This document shows, one piece after another, positions 22,207 to 30,361 of a DNA stretch of 34,348 nt. Below the pieces are notes generated by a model that worked only from the letters and a program-made list of their open reading frames with translations, did no database searches and was not told where the DNA came from. The position numbers were made by a program, and so were the translations under genes. Location: contig JACQYF010000030.1 in the NCBI GenBank assembly GCA_016208315.1, positions 1-34,348 on the forward strand, given 5' to 3'. Every line of letters starts with the position of its first letter. The stretch's first letter is position 1. Origin of the DNA: Chloroflexota bacterium (GTDB lineage: Bacteria > Chloroflexota > Anaerolineae > UBA4142).

Positions 22207-22345
22207 GGTGAGGGAGAGCAGAGGAGCAGAGGAGCAAGGGGGCAGGGGAGAAGGCCCAACTACAATTCTGCCTCCCCTACTCCCCCACTCCCATACTCCA
22301 GTTACTCCCCCGCTCCCCCGCTCCCTTGCACCCCTGCTCCCATAC
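22207..22345. repeat. Inverted G/A- and C/T-rich micro-repeat forming the transporter gene 5' end
   Basis: The left arm (22207-22255) consists of gagcagag/gggagaa units. The right arm (22270-22345) consists of actccccc/gctccc units, an imperfect complement. The transporter start codon lies at the left edge, so the element is translated as the first ~46 residues of that protein. Confidence 0.75.
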
Positions 22346-23182
22346 CTCGTCCTCGCCTTCGCCGTCCTCGCCACCGGAATGTCGGGCATATTTGTAAAGT
22401 GGGCGGATGCGCCGGGGACGGTGAACGGGTTTTATCGGATGCTCATCGCGATCACCTTGTTCGCGATTCCCGTGAGTGTGCAAGCGAGACGCGCGGCGCC
22501 GTTCTCGCGCCGCCATTTGTGGCTCGCGGCGCTTGGCGGAATCTTCTTTGCGCTCGACCTCGCCTTCTGGAATAATGCAGTCCTGATTACCTCGGCGGCC
22601 AATGCGACTTTGTTTGGGAACACGTCCGTCATTTGGGTCAGCATCGGCGCGATGGTTCTGTTCAAAGAGAGATTGCGCCCGGCGTTCTGGGGCGGGCTGT
22701 TCATCGCGATGGTCGGCGTGCTCGTGATTCTCGGACAGGATTTTCTGATTCATCCCACGCTCGGCTTTGGCGATTTGATGTCCATCCTGGCCGGGTTCTG
22801 TTATAGCGTCTTTTTTCTCGCCGCCGAACGCGCGCGCGACAAGTTGAGCGCGTTCATCGCGTGGTGGGTGTCGTCGCTGGCGAGCGCGATCGTGCTCCTG
22901 GCGCTTAGTCTCGCGCTGGGCCTGCCGATGTTCGGCTATCCAACGCACACCTATTTGAGCATCCTCGGCCTCGCGGTCATCACGCAGGTGGGGGGCTATC
23001 TCGCGGTGAATTACGCGCTCGGCCATCTGCCATCTTCCATCGTCTCGCCGACGCTGTTGGGTCAGCCGGTCGTGACCGCGCTCCTCGGCGTCCCGTTGCT
23101 CGGCCAGGGACTTTCGGCAGTGCAGATTCTTGGCGGCATGTTGGTGTTAGGCGGAATCCTGATGCTACATAAGACCAAGTGA
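22208..23182 (+). CDS. EamA/DMT-superfamily transporter with repeat-encoded N terminus
   Basis: The 324-residue membrane protein has about ten hydrophobic segments in two EamA halves, the first starting at LLPYLVLAFAVLATGMSGIF (about residue 45). The mid-protein motif NATLFGNTSVIWVSIGAMVLFKERL and the late SSIVSPTLLGQPVVTALLGV are typical of drug/metabolite exporters. The substrate is unknown. GTG 22208 has GAGGAGA five bases upstream and is the best start. It makes residues 1-44 (Arg/Gly/Glu-rich, then Pro/Ser/Leu-rich) the translation of a palindromic repeat. A later start is possible but none has a clear ribosome binding site. Confidence 0.85.
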   Translation: MRESRGAEEQGGRGEGPTTILPPLLPHSHTPVTPPLPRSLAPLLPYLVLAFAVLATGMSGIFVKWADAPGTVNGFYRMLIAITLFAIPVSVQARRAAPFSRRHLWLAALGGIFFALDLAFWNNAVLITSAANATLFGNTSVIWVSIGAMVLFKERLRPAFWGGLFIAMVGVLVILGQDFLIHPTLGFGDLMSILAGFCYSVFFLAAERARDKLSAFIAWWVSSLASAIVLLALSLALGLPMFGYPTHTYLSILGLAVITQVGGYLAVNYALGHLPSSIVSPTLLGQPVVTALLGVPLLGQGLSAVQILGGMLVLGGILMLHKTK

Positions 23183-23184
23183 GT

Positions 23185-23262
23185 TGCAAGTCACAGGTCT
23201 CAGGTCCCAAGCCGCAACTTTGCCTGTAACTTGTGACCTGCGACCTGGGACCTGAGACCTGC
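23185..23262. repeat. Inverted micro-repeat between transporter and glpK
   Basis: caggtctcaggtccca (23194-23209) and its exact complement (23246-23261) form a perfect 16-bp stem, extended imperfectly by caagtca/tgacctg units. The unit family is the same as at 14700-14762. Confidence 0.88.
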
Positions 23263-23276
23263 GACGGGAGACAACC

Positions 23277-24824
23277 ATGCCAACGTCCTACGCATCCGCA
23301 ATTGACCAGGGCACGACCGGCACGCGGTTTATGATTTTCGATCACGCCGGCCGTGTCGTCGTTTCCCATTACGAGGAGCACGCGCAAATCTACCCGCAGC
23401 CCGGTTGGGTCGAGCACGACGCGCGCGAGATCTGGGAGAAAACGCGCGTGACGATTGGCGCAGCGCTGGCGAAAGGCAGCGTGTCGGCAAGCCAATTGGC
23501 GAGCATCGGCATTACGAATCAGCGCGAGACGACCGTGGTCTGGAATCCGCAGACGGGCGAGCTGTACCACAACGCGATTGTCTGGCAGGACACGCGCACA
23601 CAGACGATTTGCCAACGTCTGATTGACGACGGCAAGGGCGATTTCATCCGCGCGAAAACCGGCTTGCCCATCGCGACCTACTTTTCAGGCCCAAAGATTC
23701 AATGGCTGCTGGAGAATGTTCCAGGACTGCGAGAAAAGGCAGAGCGCGGCGAAGCGGTCTTTGGCAACATTGATACCTGGGTCATTTGGAATCTGACCGG
23801 CGGGCCCCGCGGTGGCGTCCGTATTACCGATTACACGAACGCCTCGCGCACGATGCTGTTAAATCTGCGAACACTCGATTGGGACGACGAACTGTTCGAC
23901 CTCTTTGGCATCCCGCGCGCGATGCTGCCCCAACTGCGTCCATCGTCTGATCGAAACCTGTACGGCCATACCGATCCCGCGGGGCCATTCGGCGGGCGCG
24001 TCCCCATCTGCGGCGATCTCGGCGACCAGCAAGCCGCGCTTTTCGGTCAAGTCGGTTTTGAAGCGGGCGAGGCGAAGAACACGTACGGGACCGGCTGCTT
24101 TATGCTGCTCAATACCGGCAAGGAAATCGTGCCCTCAAAGAGCGGGCTGCTGACGACGGTTGCGAGCAATGGCGACGTGTGCTTTGCGCTCGAAGGTTCG
24201 ATCGCGATTGCGGGCGCGGCGGTGCAGTGGCTGCGCGACAATCTAAAGTTGATTCAGAACGCGGCAGAGACCGAAGAGATCGCGCAATCGGTGGAGGACG
24301 CAGGCGGCGTTTATTTCGTGCCAGCGTTCAACGGCTTGTTCGCGCCGCATTGGGACATGTACGCGCGCGGCACGCTCGTCGGTCTGACGCGGTACACCAC
24401 GCGGGCGCACATCGTGCGTGCGACGCTCGAAGCCATTTGCTACCAGACGCGCGAGGTGTTGGAGGCGATGCAACACGATTCGGGCGTCTCGTTGAAATCG
24501 CTCAAGGTGGACGGCGGCGCGGTCAAGAACAATTTCCTGATGCAATTGCAGGCGGACATCCTCGGCGCGCAGGTCGTCCGTCCAATCGTCAACGAGACGA
24601 CGGCACTCGGCGCGGCGTACGCGGCGGGCCTAGCGGTCGGGTTCTGGAAATCGCTCGAAGAATTGAAGCAGAATTGGGGCGTGGATCGCATTTTCGAGCC
24701 GCAGTGGGATGCGGAGCGACGCGAGGAGGGCTATCGCGGCTGGAAGAGGGCGGTGGAACGGGCGAAGGGCTGGCGGCACGAAAGCGTAATCCGTACGTTT
24801 TACGCTTTACGTATGAGGTTTTAG
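23277..24824 (+). CDS. glpK: Glycerol kinase
   Basis: The 515-residue FGGY-family kinase phosphorylates glycerol to glycerol-3-phosphate. Diagnostic segments are [66 protein letters not shown] and [21 protein letters not shown] 23277 has GGGAG upstream. The last ~15 residues (after RAKGWRHE) are not family sequence. They are the translation of the cgttttacg-type repeat that begins at about 24779, so the original stop has been displaced. No glpF or glpD is next to it. Confidence 0.95.
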   Translation: MPTSYASAIDQGTTGTRFMIFDHAGRVVVSHYEEHAQIYPQPGWVEHDAREIWEKTRVTIGAALAKGSVSASQLASIGITNQRETTVVWNPQTGELYHNAIVWQDTRTQTICQRLIDDGKGDFIRAKTGLPIATYFSGPKIQWLLENVPGLREKAERGEAVFGNIDTWVIWNLTGGPRGGVRITDYTNASRTMLLNLRTLDWDDELFDLFGIPRAMLPQLRPSSDRNLYGHTDPAGPFGGRVPICGDLGDQQAALFGQVGFEAGEAKNTYGTGCFMLLNTGKEIVPSKSGLLTTVASNGDVCFALEGSIAIAGAAVQWLRDNLKLIQNAAETEEIAQSVEDAGGVYFVPAFNGLFAPHWDMYARGTLVGLTRYTTRAHIVRATLEAICYQTREVLEAMQHDSGVSLKSLKVDGGAVKNNFLMQLQADILGAQVVRPIVNETTALGAAYAAGLAVGFWKSLEELKQNWGVDRIFEPQWDAERREEGYRGWKRAVERAKGWRHESVIRTFYALRMRF

Positions 24825-24849
24825 TGCCGCGTTTTACGTTTTACGAGAT
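24779..24849. repeat. cgttttacg micro-repeat overlapping the glpK 3' end
   Basis: Units such as acgttttacgctttacg and gcgttttacgttttacg flank a short non-repeat core, with partly complementary gcgtaatccgtacg at the left end. It encodes the C-terminal residues of glycerol kinase and supplies the -35-like box of the next promoter. Confidence 0.65.
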
Positions 24850-24862
24850 TTGATGCTATAAT
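24833..24862 (+). promoter_or_regulatory. Promoter of the phoU-like / coiled-coil / selB operon
   Basis: A perfect extended -10, TGCTATAAT (24854-24862), lies 18 bp after a -35-like TTTACG (24833-24838) from the repeat. It is about 30 bp before ATG 24893, which has AAGGAG. Confidence 0.65.
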
Positions 24863-24892
24863 CCCCCGCATAACGCCGAAGGAGTATGAACT

Positions 24893-25297
24893 ATGGCGCG
24901 CGAAACTTTTGAAGACCAACTCAAGCGATTGCAGGCGGAATTGCTGGCCATGGGCGATCAGGTGGACGAGCAGCTCGAGCGCGCGGTGCGGGCGCTCGTC
25001 CAACACGATCAAGCGCTGGCCGAGCAACGCGCCTTTGTCACGCGCGATGCCAAACGCGCCAAGCAATTGGCGGCCGAGGACGAGGAGATCAATCGCCTGT
25101 ACGATCAGATCTATCGCGAGCTGCTCACGTTCATGATGGAAGACCCGCGCACCATCAGCCGCGCGAATTATTTGTTGTGGATCGCCCACGCCCTCGAACG
25201 CGTCGGCGACCGCACGACGAATATCGCCGAGCGCACCGTGTTCCTCCTGACCAGCGAGATCGAGGAGCTGAGCGCGGATACCGGGAGGAATGAATGA
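24893..25297 (+). CDS. Shortened PhoU-family protein
   Basis: The 134-residue protein begins like a normal PhoU (ETFEDQLKRLQAELLAMGDQVDE). It then jumps to sequence typical of the second PhoU repeat (EEINRLYDQIYRELL, MMEDPRTI, ERVGDRTTNIAERTVFL). Usual PhoU proteins have about 210-220 residues in two three-helix repeats and modulate phosphate uptake through PstB and PhoR. About 80 residues from the middle are missing while the frame is kept, leaving one hybrid three-helix bundle. No pst genes are adjacent. ATG 24893 has AAGGAG eight bases upstream. The stop overlaps the next start (ATGA). Its role may differ from classical PhoU. Confidence 0.8.
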   Translation: MARETFEDQLKRLQAELLAMGDQVDEQLERAVRALVQHDQALAEQRAFVTRDAKRAKQLAAEDEEINRLYDQIYRELLTFMMEDPRTISRANYLLWIAHALERVGDRTTNIAERTVFLLTSEIEELSADTGRNE

Positions 25298-26472
25298 ACC
25301 TTGACGAAGCCGTGCAGTTGATCAATTGGCTGGACGAAGAACACCGTAAAGACAAAACGCACATCGCCGAGCTGCAGAATCAACTCAGCCAGCAGTATAC
25401 GCTGATCGCCGGCGTGTCCAAGAACGTCAAAGACCTCGAAGAACGGCTGGCGCGGGTGCAGAGCCAATCCCTGCGCTACTCGCAGATCGAGCAAGCCATC
25501 GGCCAATCCAAGACCGAAGTGCAGATCATGCTCGACCAGTATGAAAAGCATCGCGTCCAGTCGGAGGAAGACTCGTTCAAGATTCGCCAGATCGAACGCG
25601 AGCGCGAAGACCAGGTCCACTCTTCTTTGCAGTTGCAGATCGAGGGCATGCAGCAATTCCAGCGCGCCATCGTCGGCGATCACGAGCTCTTGAACCGGCT
25701 CGATTTGATGATTCCGACGCTCCAGCGCGAAATCGAAGATAGCATTCGCCGCGATGAGGGTTACGATCAACGCCTGCAAATTCTCGAAGAGTGGGTGCCG
25801 CGTTTTGGGCAATTGGCGAGCGAGCAGCGCGCCCTCAGCGAACGCTTGCGCCAGGAACGCGCCGAGGCCGCCGAAGCCGCCCGGCGCGCGGAACAGCAGC
25901 GCGCGCGCCACATGGCCGAATGGGCCGAGCAGATCAAGTCCAGCCGGCGTGAGGTGGACGACTGGCTGGCCGATTTGCGCGGCGTTAAAGAACAGATCAA
26001 AGAGGATCGGAAAATTTATCCGCAGCTTTTGGAATTGGAAGACCGGCTCAAGCCGCTCGAACCGCGGCTCTTGCAATGGCAGCGCCTCGTCGAAGAAACG
26101 CGCCACAAGGAGCGCGAGCAGTTAGTCGGCGATATGGAAAAGCGCTGGCAAACGCAGATGGGCGAATGGCAATTCCTGCGCGACGAGTGGACCAAACGAC
26201 TGTCGGGGATCAGCGAACGCATTAACAAGCTCGAAGATTGGCGTCCCGAGGTTTTGAACGCGATCCACGAGTTTGTCGAAAAGGTGGACAAGGAGCGCCG
26301 CGACCGCATCGCCATGGTTGTCGAAGTCGGCAAGGTGATCGGCGAGATGGAGCATGCGCGCGTTGGCGGCGGAATTGCCAAGATGGCGGACGATATGCTG
26401 GCGCGGCTCGAAGGCGACAAGGCCTCGGCGAAACCGAAACAAAAGGTTCCCAAGCAAGTCGTGGAGGCATAG
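25294..26472 (+). CDS. Long coiled-coil protein of unknown function
   Basis: The 392-residue, highly charged protein has heptad-like sequence over most of its length ([23 protein letters not shown]... to the Lys/Pro/Gln tail) and no signal peptide or membrane segment. It contains several Trp-centred helices ([31 protein letters not shown]). I do not recognise a named family. It overlaps the PhoU-like gene by 4 bp and the SelB start follows within 4 bp, so the three are one translational unit. A structural or scaffold role in the cytoplasm is possible. A partnership with the shortened PhoU is inference from the coupling. Confidence 0.8.
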   Translation: MNLDEAVQLINWLDEEHRKDKTHIAELQNQLSQQYTLIAGVSKNVKDLEERLARVQSQSLRYSQIEQAIGQSKTEVQIMLDQYEKHRVQSEEDSFKIRQIEREREDQVHSSLQLQIEGMQQFQRAIVGDHELLNRLDLMIPTLQREIEDSIRRDEGYDQRLQILEEWVPRFGQLASEQRALSERLRQERAEAAEAARRAEQQRARHMAEWAEQIKSSRREVDDWLADLRGVKEQIKEDRKIYPQLLELEDRLKPLEPRLLQWQRLVEETRHKEREQLVGDMEKRWQTQMGEWQFLRDEWTKRLSGISERINKLEDWRPEVLNAIHEFVEKVDKERRDRIAMVVEVGKVIGEMEHARVGGGIAKMADDMLARLEGDKASAKPKQKVPKQVVEA

Positions 26473-26475
26473 CCC

Positions 26476-28335
26476 TTGCGTGTGATTGGCACGGCGGGGC
26501 ACGTAGACCACGGCAAGTCTACGCTCGTCAAGGCGCTGACCGGCATTGACCCCGACCGTTTGAAGGAAGAAAAAGAACGCGAGATGACGATTGACCTCGG
26601 CTTTGCGTGGCTCACGCTGCCGAGCGGCAACACCGTCAGCATCGTGGACGTGCCGGGACACGAAGCGTTCATCAAGAATATGCTCGCCGGCGTCGGCGGC
26701 ATTGACGCGGCCATGCTCGTCATCGCCGCGGACGAAGGCATCATGCCGCAGACGCGCGAGCACCTCGCGATCTTGGATTTGCTCCAGGTCAAGGGCGGCG
26801 TGGTCGCGCTGACCAAATCCGATTTGGTGGACGCGGAATGGATCGAGATGGTCTCGACCGAAATCCGCCAGGAACTCGTCGCGACCGTCCTCGCGCAAAC
26901 CAAAATCATCCCCGTCTCTTCGAAGACGCGGCATGGTCTGGACGATCTGCTCCGCGAACTCGACCGCCTGCTCCACGTGGTCTCGCCCAAGAACGATTTT
27001 GGCAAGCCGCGCCTACCGATTGACCGCGTCTTTTCGATTGCGGGTTTCGGCACGGTCGTGACCGGCACGCTGATGGATGGCAGTTTCGCCATCGGCCAAG
27101 AAGTGGAAATCGTGCCGAGCGGCAAGCGCGGGCGCATCCGCGGCCTGCAATCGCACAAGGAAAAACTCGAACGCGCGCTGCCGGGCAATCGCGTCGCCAT
27201 GAATCTCTCCGGCCTCAGCGTAGACGAACTCGTGCGCGGCGAGGTCGTCGCGCTGCCCGGAACGATTGGCGCGACCACGCTGCTCGGCGCGCGGCTCGAA
27301 TATCTAGCCGCCGCGCCGAAACCGCTGGCGCACAATGCCGAGGTAGATTTCTTTATCGGCGCGGCCGAGGTTCCCGCGCGTGTCCGCCTGCTGGATCACG
27401 CGGAGTTGAAGCCGGGCGAAACGGGCTGGGTGCAATTGCATCTCGCGCAGCCGGTGGCGCTTGTCAAGCACGACCGCTTTATCATTCGCTTTCCCTCGCC
27501 GAGCATCACGGTGGGCGGCGGCGTCATCGTGGATCCGCGCGCGGCCACGCGCCATCGCCGGTTCAAGCCAGATGTAGTAACGCGATTAGAGACCCTCGCG
27601 CGCGGCACGCCGGACGAAATCGTGATGCAATTCCTCGCGGCCCGCGGGACGACGCCCGTCGCGATCAAGGAGATCGCGAGCAGCACGGGCATGAATGTAC
27701 AAGCGATCGAGCCGGTGTTGAATTCGGATTCGGTCGTCACGCTGGGCGCGGGCAATTACATCAGCGCGGCGGGCTGGCAAGCATTAATCGAGAAGATCGC
27801 CGCCGCGCTGAATGATCATCATCGCCAATATCCGCTGCGGGCCGGGCTGCCGCGCGAGGAGTTGAAAAGCCGGTTGGGGTTTGCGCCGCGCGTATTCGAT
27901 CAGGTCGTCGAGCGCGCCGCGGCGGAGAACGTTTTGGTCGCCGTAGAGGATGTGCTGCGCCGTCCCGATTTTGTCGTGACGTTCACTCCCGACCAACAGC
28001 GCAAGGTCGCCGCGCTCCTCGCGCAATTCGAACGCGCGCCGTACGCGCCGCCTTCCGCACAGGAAGCCGAAACGGCCATCGGGAGCGAGGCGCTGAACGC
28101 GCTCGTCGCGCAAGGCAAGCTGGTGCGCTTGAACGAGACGACCGTGCTCTCGCCCAAAGCGTTCGAGACGATGCGCGATTGGGTGATCGCGACGATTCGC
28201 GCGCAGGGCCAGGTGACTGCGGGCCAGGTGCGCGACCAATTTGACACGAGCCGCAAGTACGCCATCGCGCTAGTGGAATATTTGGACGAAAAGCGCGTGA
28301 CCAAGCGCGTGGGGGATGCGCGAGTCCTTCGATGA
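26476..28335 (+). CDS. selB: Selenocysteine-specific elongation factor
   Basis: The 619-residue GTPase delivers Sec-tRNA to UGA codons with a SECIS element. G1 is [12 protein letters not shown] (8-15 core), the switch/G2 region contains the SelB-typical [15 protein letters not shown]3 is DVPGHE and G4 is TKSD. Translation-factor beta barrels follow ([14 protein letters not shown]). The C-terminal third contains the winged-helix repeats that bind SECIS RNA (for example [12 protein letters not shown] and [25 protein letters not shown]). TTG 26476 is the start, with GTGGAGG upstream inside the preceding gene. The genome should therefore encode selenoproteins; selA, selD and selC are not in this window. 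Confidence 0.95.
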   Translation: MRVIGTAGHVDHGKSTLVKALTGIDPDRLKEEKEREMTIDLGFAWLTLPSGNTVSIVDVPGHEAFIKNMLAGVGGIDAAMLVIAADEGIMPQTREHLAILDLLQVKGGVVALTKSDLVDAEWIEMVSTEIRQELVATVLAQTKIIPVSSKTRHGLDDLLRELDRLLHVVSPKNDFGKPRLPIDRVFSIAGFGTVVTGTLMDGSFAIGQEVEIVPSGKRGRIRGLQSHKEKLERALPGNRVAMNLSGLSVDELVRGEVVALPGTIGATTLLGARLEYLAAAPKPLAHNAEVDFFIGAAEVPARVRLLDHAELKPGETGWVQLHLAQPVALVKHDRFIIRFPSPSITVGGGVIVDPRAATRHRRFKPDVVTRLETLARGTPDEIVMQFLAARGTTPVAIKEIASSTGMNVQAIEPVLNSDSVVTLGAGNYISAAGWQALIEKIAAALNDHHRQYPLRAGLPREELKSRLGFAPRVFDQVVERAAAENVLVAVEDVLRRPDFVVTFTPDQQRKVAALLAQFERAPYAPPSAQEAETAIGSEALNALVAQGKLVRLNETTVLSPKAFETMRDWVIATIRAQGQVTAGQVRDQFDTSRKYAIALVEYLDEKRVTKRVGDARVLR

Positions 28336-29234
28336 GTGAGGAAGAGGGGGAGACGGGGAGAGGGGGAGAGAGGGAGACCAGGAGACGGAAAGAAGGTTCT
28401 CCCCCTCTCCTTGTCTCCCCCTCTCCCCCTCTTTCCGTTAGGCGAGCTAGCGTTGTGAAAGACAAAGCCGCAGGAGCACAGAGCACGCCACCCATCCGCC
28501 GCTGGGCACTAGAGCGGCTGTCGCGAATATTCCTGGTGGCGACCGGCGTCGCGGTGTTCGGATTGTTGGTCGCGTTCGTGATCGTCGCGCGGCGATCGCC
28601 GGATTTGTTCTTCCTCGGCGCTGGCGCCGCCACTCCTGCGTCCACGCGCTTTGCAGTTGCCGTTGTTTCCACCCCAACACCCGATCTGCCCCGCATTGCT
28701 CTACTCGCCGGCCATTCCGGCGGCGCCGACCCCGGCGCGATATGCCCGGACGGTTTGCGCGAGGTGGACGTGACGACCGATGTCTCGGCGCGCGCCAAGA
28801 CGATCCTCGAAGCGCGTGGCTATCGCGTGGACATCCTCGCCGAATTCGACAAGCGTCTCAGCGCGGCGCGACGCGATTACTCGCCGCGCGCATTCTTGGC
28901 GATCCATGCCGATTCGTGCGTCAACTATGCGTCGGGCTACAAGGTGGCGCGCGCGGCCAACAGCGCCATCGCGCCGGAAGACGACCGGCTGGTGCGCTGC
29001 GTCAGCGTGGCATACGCGGCGGCAACGTTGCTCCCGTTCCACGCGGGCAGCATCACGAACGACATGACGCAGTACCACGGCTTGAACGAGATTGACCCGA
29101 AATCCCCGGCCGCGATCCTCGAACTTGGTTTCCTCGGCTCAGAGTACGATTTGCTCAAGAACAAGCGCAATTTGCTCGCCGAGGGCGTGGCGAATGGCGT
29201 GGACGATTTCATGCAGGGGAACGCGTGCAAGTAG
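28332..29234 (+). CDS. N-acetylmuramoyl-L-alanine amidase (Amidase_3 type), membrane-anchored
   Basis: The 300-residue protein has one membrane helix (about 66-87, IFLVATGVAVFGLLVAFVIVA) followed by an extracytoplasmic zinc amidase domain. Metal and catalytic residues fit the family: His128 in LLAGHSGGADPGA, Glu144 in REVDVT, a His in IHADS and the catalytic Glu in ILELGFL. It cleaves the bond between muramic acid and the stem peptide. ATG 28332 overlaps the selB stop (ATGA). This start makes residues ~4-36 the translation of a palindromic G/A-C/T repeat. A later GTG at 28455 (VKDKAAGAQ) is an alternative. The stop codon lies in the next repeat (29231-29254). Confidence 0.85.
   Translation: MSEEEGETGRGGERETRRRKEGSPPLLVSPSPPLSVRRASVVKDKAAGAQSTPPIRRWALERLSRIFLVATGVAVFGLLVAFVIVARRSPDLFFLGAGAATPASTRFAVAVVSTPTPDLPRIALLAGHSGGADPGAICPDGLREVDVTTDVSARAKTILEARGYRVDILAEFDKRLSAARRDYSPRAFLAIHADSCVNYASGYKVARAANSAIAPEDDRLVRCVSVAYAAATLLPFHAGSITNDMTQYHGLNEIDPKSPAAILELGFLGSEYDLLKNKRNLLAEGVANGVDDFMQGNACK
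28341..28437. repeat. Inverted G/A- and C/T-rich micro-repeat at the selB-amidase junction
   Basis: The left arm (28341-28394) is made of gggggaga/gggagacc units. The right arm (28397-28437) is made of tctccccc/cttgtctcc units, its close complement. It is translated as the first part of the amidase. Confidence 0.85.
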
Positions 29235-29303
29235 GGGCGGGGTGACCCCGCCCTTCCTTCGCACGTTACGGTGCCAAACAGGGCGGGGTGACCCCGCCCC
29301 TAC
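29231..29303. repeat. GC-rich inverted repeat between amidase and cheB
   Basis: The 24-bp arms at 29231-29254 and 29280-29303 are complementary at 23 of 24 positions, and each contains the near-palindrome gcggggtgaccccgc. They occupy most of the gap between the convergent genes and could serve as a bidirectional terminator-like hairpin. Confidence 0.9.
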
Positions 29304-29320
29304 GTGTTTTCCTCAGACGT

Positions 29321-30361
29321 TCATTCAGGCGACCGCGTCACGGCGACTAACGCAGCGCCGATCGAATCAATTGACAGGAGCTGATCTACGGCGCCCAAGT
29401 TTGCGGCCACGCGCGGCATGCCGTAAATCACACAAGTGGCCTCATCTTGCGCGAAGGTGACCGCGCCATGGCGGTGCATCGCCTCCAATCCACTTGCGCC
29501 ATCCTCGCCCATTCCGGTCAAAATAACACCCGCGGCTGCCGCGCCGTACACGGCTGCAACCGAATTGAACAACACCGTCGCCGATGGACGCACATGGCTC
29601 ACCGGCGGGTCGGTGTTGACTGCCAGAGTGCCCCGGCTCGCAAAATATAGGTGCTGATCATCCGGCGCAACATACACCTCGCCTGGCTGAACCGTTTGGC
29701 GATGTTGCGCGAGTTTGATGGGCAGGTTCGATTCGATTTGCAGCCACTGGATCAAGCCCTGGATAAATCCGGCGGCCATGTGCTGCACAATGACAATGGG
29801 CGCCGGAAAATCGCGGGGCAGAGATTTGAGAACAGTATTCAACGCGGCCGGGCCGCCGGTCGAAGCCCCCATTGCGACCACCGCGATCGGCTGGCGCGAG
29901 ATTTGGGTGGGCGGCGAGTAGGTTGGACTGCCCAACGGACGCACCGGCCGTCTCCGAATGACCTTCACTTCGGCCATGGCCTTGACCGTGGTGATCAACC
30001 GCTCGCGAATCGCCTCGTAATTGCCGCCGGTTGCAATCGAGGGCTTTTCAATCACGTCGAGCGCGCCAGCTTTGATCGCATTAAACGTGATCTGCAAGTC
30101 AGGCGTTTGAACGCTGGAACTGACGACGACAATCGGCGTCGGCTGATCTTGCATGATGCGCCGCGTGGCTTCGAAGCCATCCAACCCCGGCATGCGAATG
30201 TCCATCGTGATGAGATCGGGCTTGAGCGCGAGCGCTTGCTTTACGCCCTCTTCGCCATTCCGCGCGACACCGACGACGTGTATCTCCGCGTCGCTCTCCA
30301 ATAGCGACTTGAGCAACTCGCTCTGCACAAGCGAATCATCTACAATTAATACCCGAATCAT
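29321..30361 (-). CDS. cheB: CheB-type protein-glutamate methylesterase
   Basis: The 346-residue protein has an N-terminal receiver (MIRVLIVDDSLVQSE, phospho-acceptor Asp54 in ITMDIRMPGLDG) and a C-terminal methylesterase domain. The catalytic triad is visible: Ser in AMGASTGGPAAL, His in VIVQHMAAGF and Asp in LTGMGEDGASGL. It removes methyl groups from chemoreceptor glutamates when phosphorylated by CheA. ATG 30361 overlaps the stop of the upstream GGDEF gene (ATGA), so they are translationally coupled. No cheR is visible in the window. It is the last gene of the chemosensory operon and corresponds to WspF in Wsp-like systems. Confidence 0.93.
   Translation of the reverse strand: MIRVLIVDDSLVQSELLKSLLESDAEIHVVGVARNGEEGVKQALALKPDLITMDIRMPGLDGFEATRRIMQDQPTPIVVVSSSVQTPDLQITFNAIKAGALDVIEKPSIATGGNYEAIRERLITTVKAMAEVKVIRRRPVRPLGSPTYSPPTQISRQPIAVVAMGASTGGPAALNTVLKSLPRDFPAPIVIVQHMAAGFIQGLIQWLQIESNLPIKLAQHRQTVQPGEVYVAPDDQHLYFASRGTLAVNTDPPVSHVRPSATVLFNSVAAVYGAAAAGVILTGMGEDGASGLEAMHRHGAVTFAQDEATCVIYGMPRVAANLGAVDQLLSIDSIGAALVAVTRSPE

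Noticed and set aside
26476..28335. Search for a selenoprotein or selC/selA next to selB
   Set aside because: No in-frame TGA within a recognisable redox motif and no tRNA-Sec-like cloverleaf could be identified in the window.
22207..28437. Clusters of short repeats considered as CRISPR arrays
   Set aside because: Units are 6-12 bp, contiguous and followed by complements. There are no unique spacers of constant length and no cas genes.
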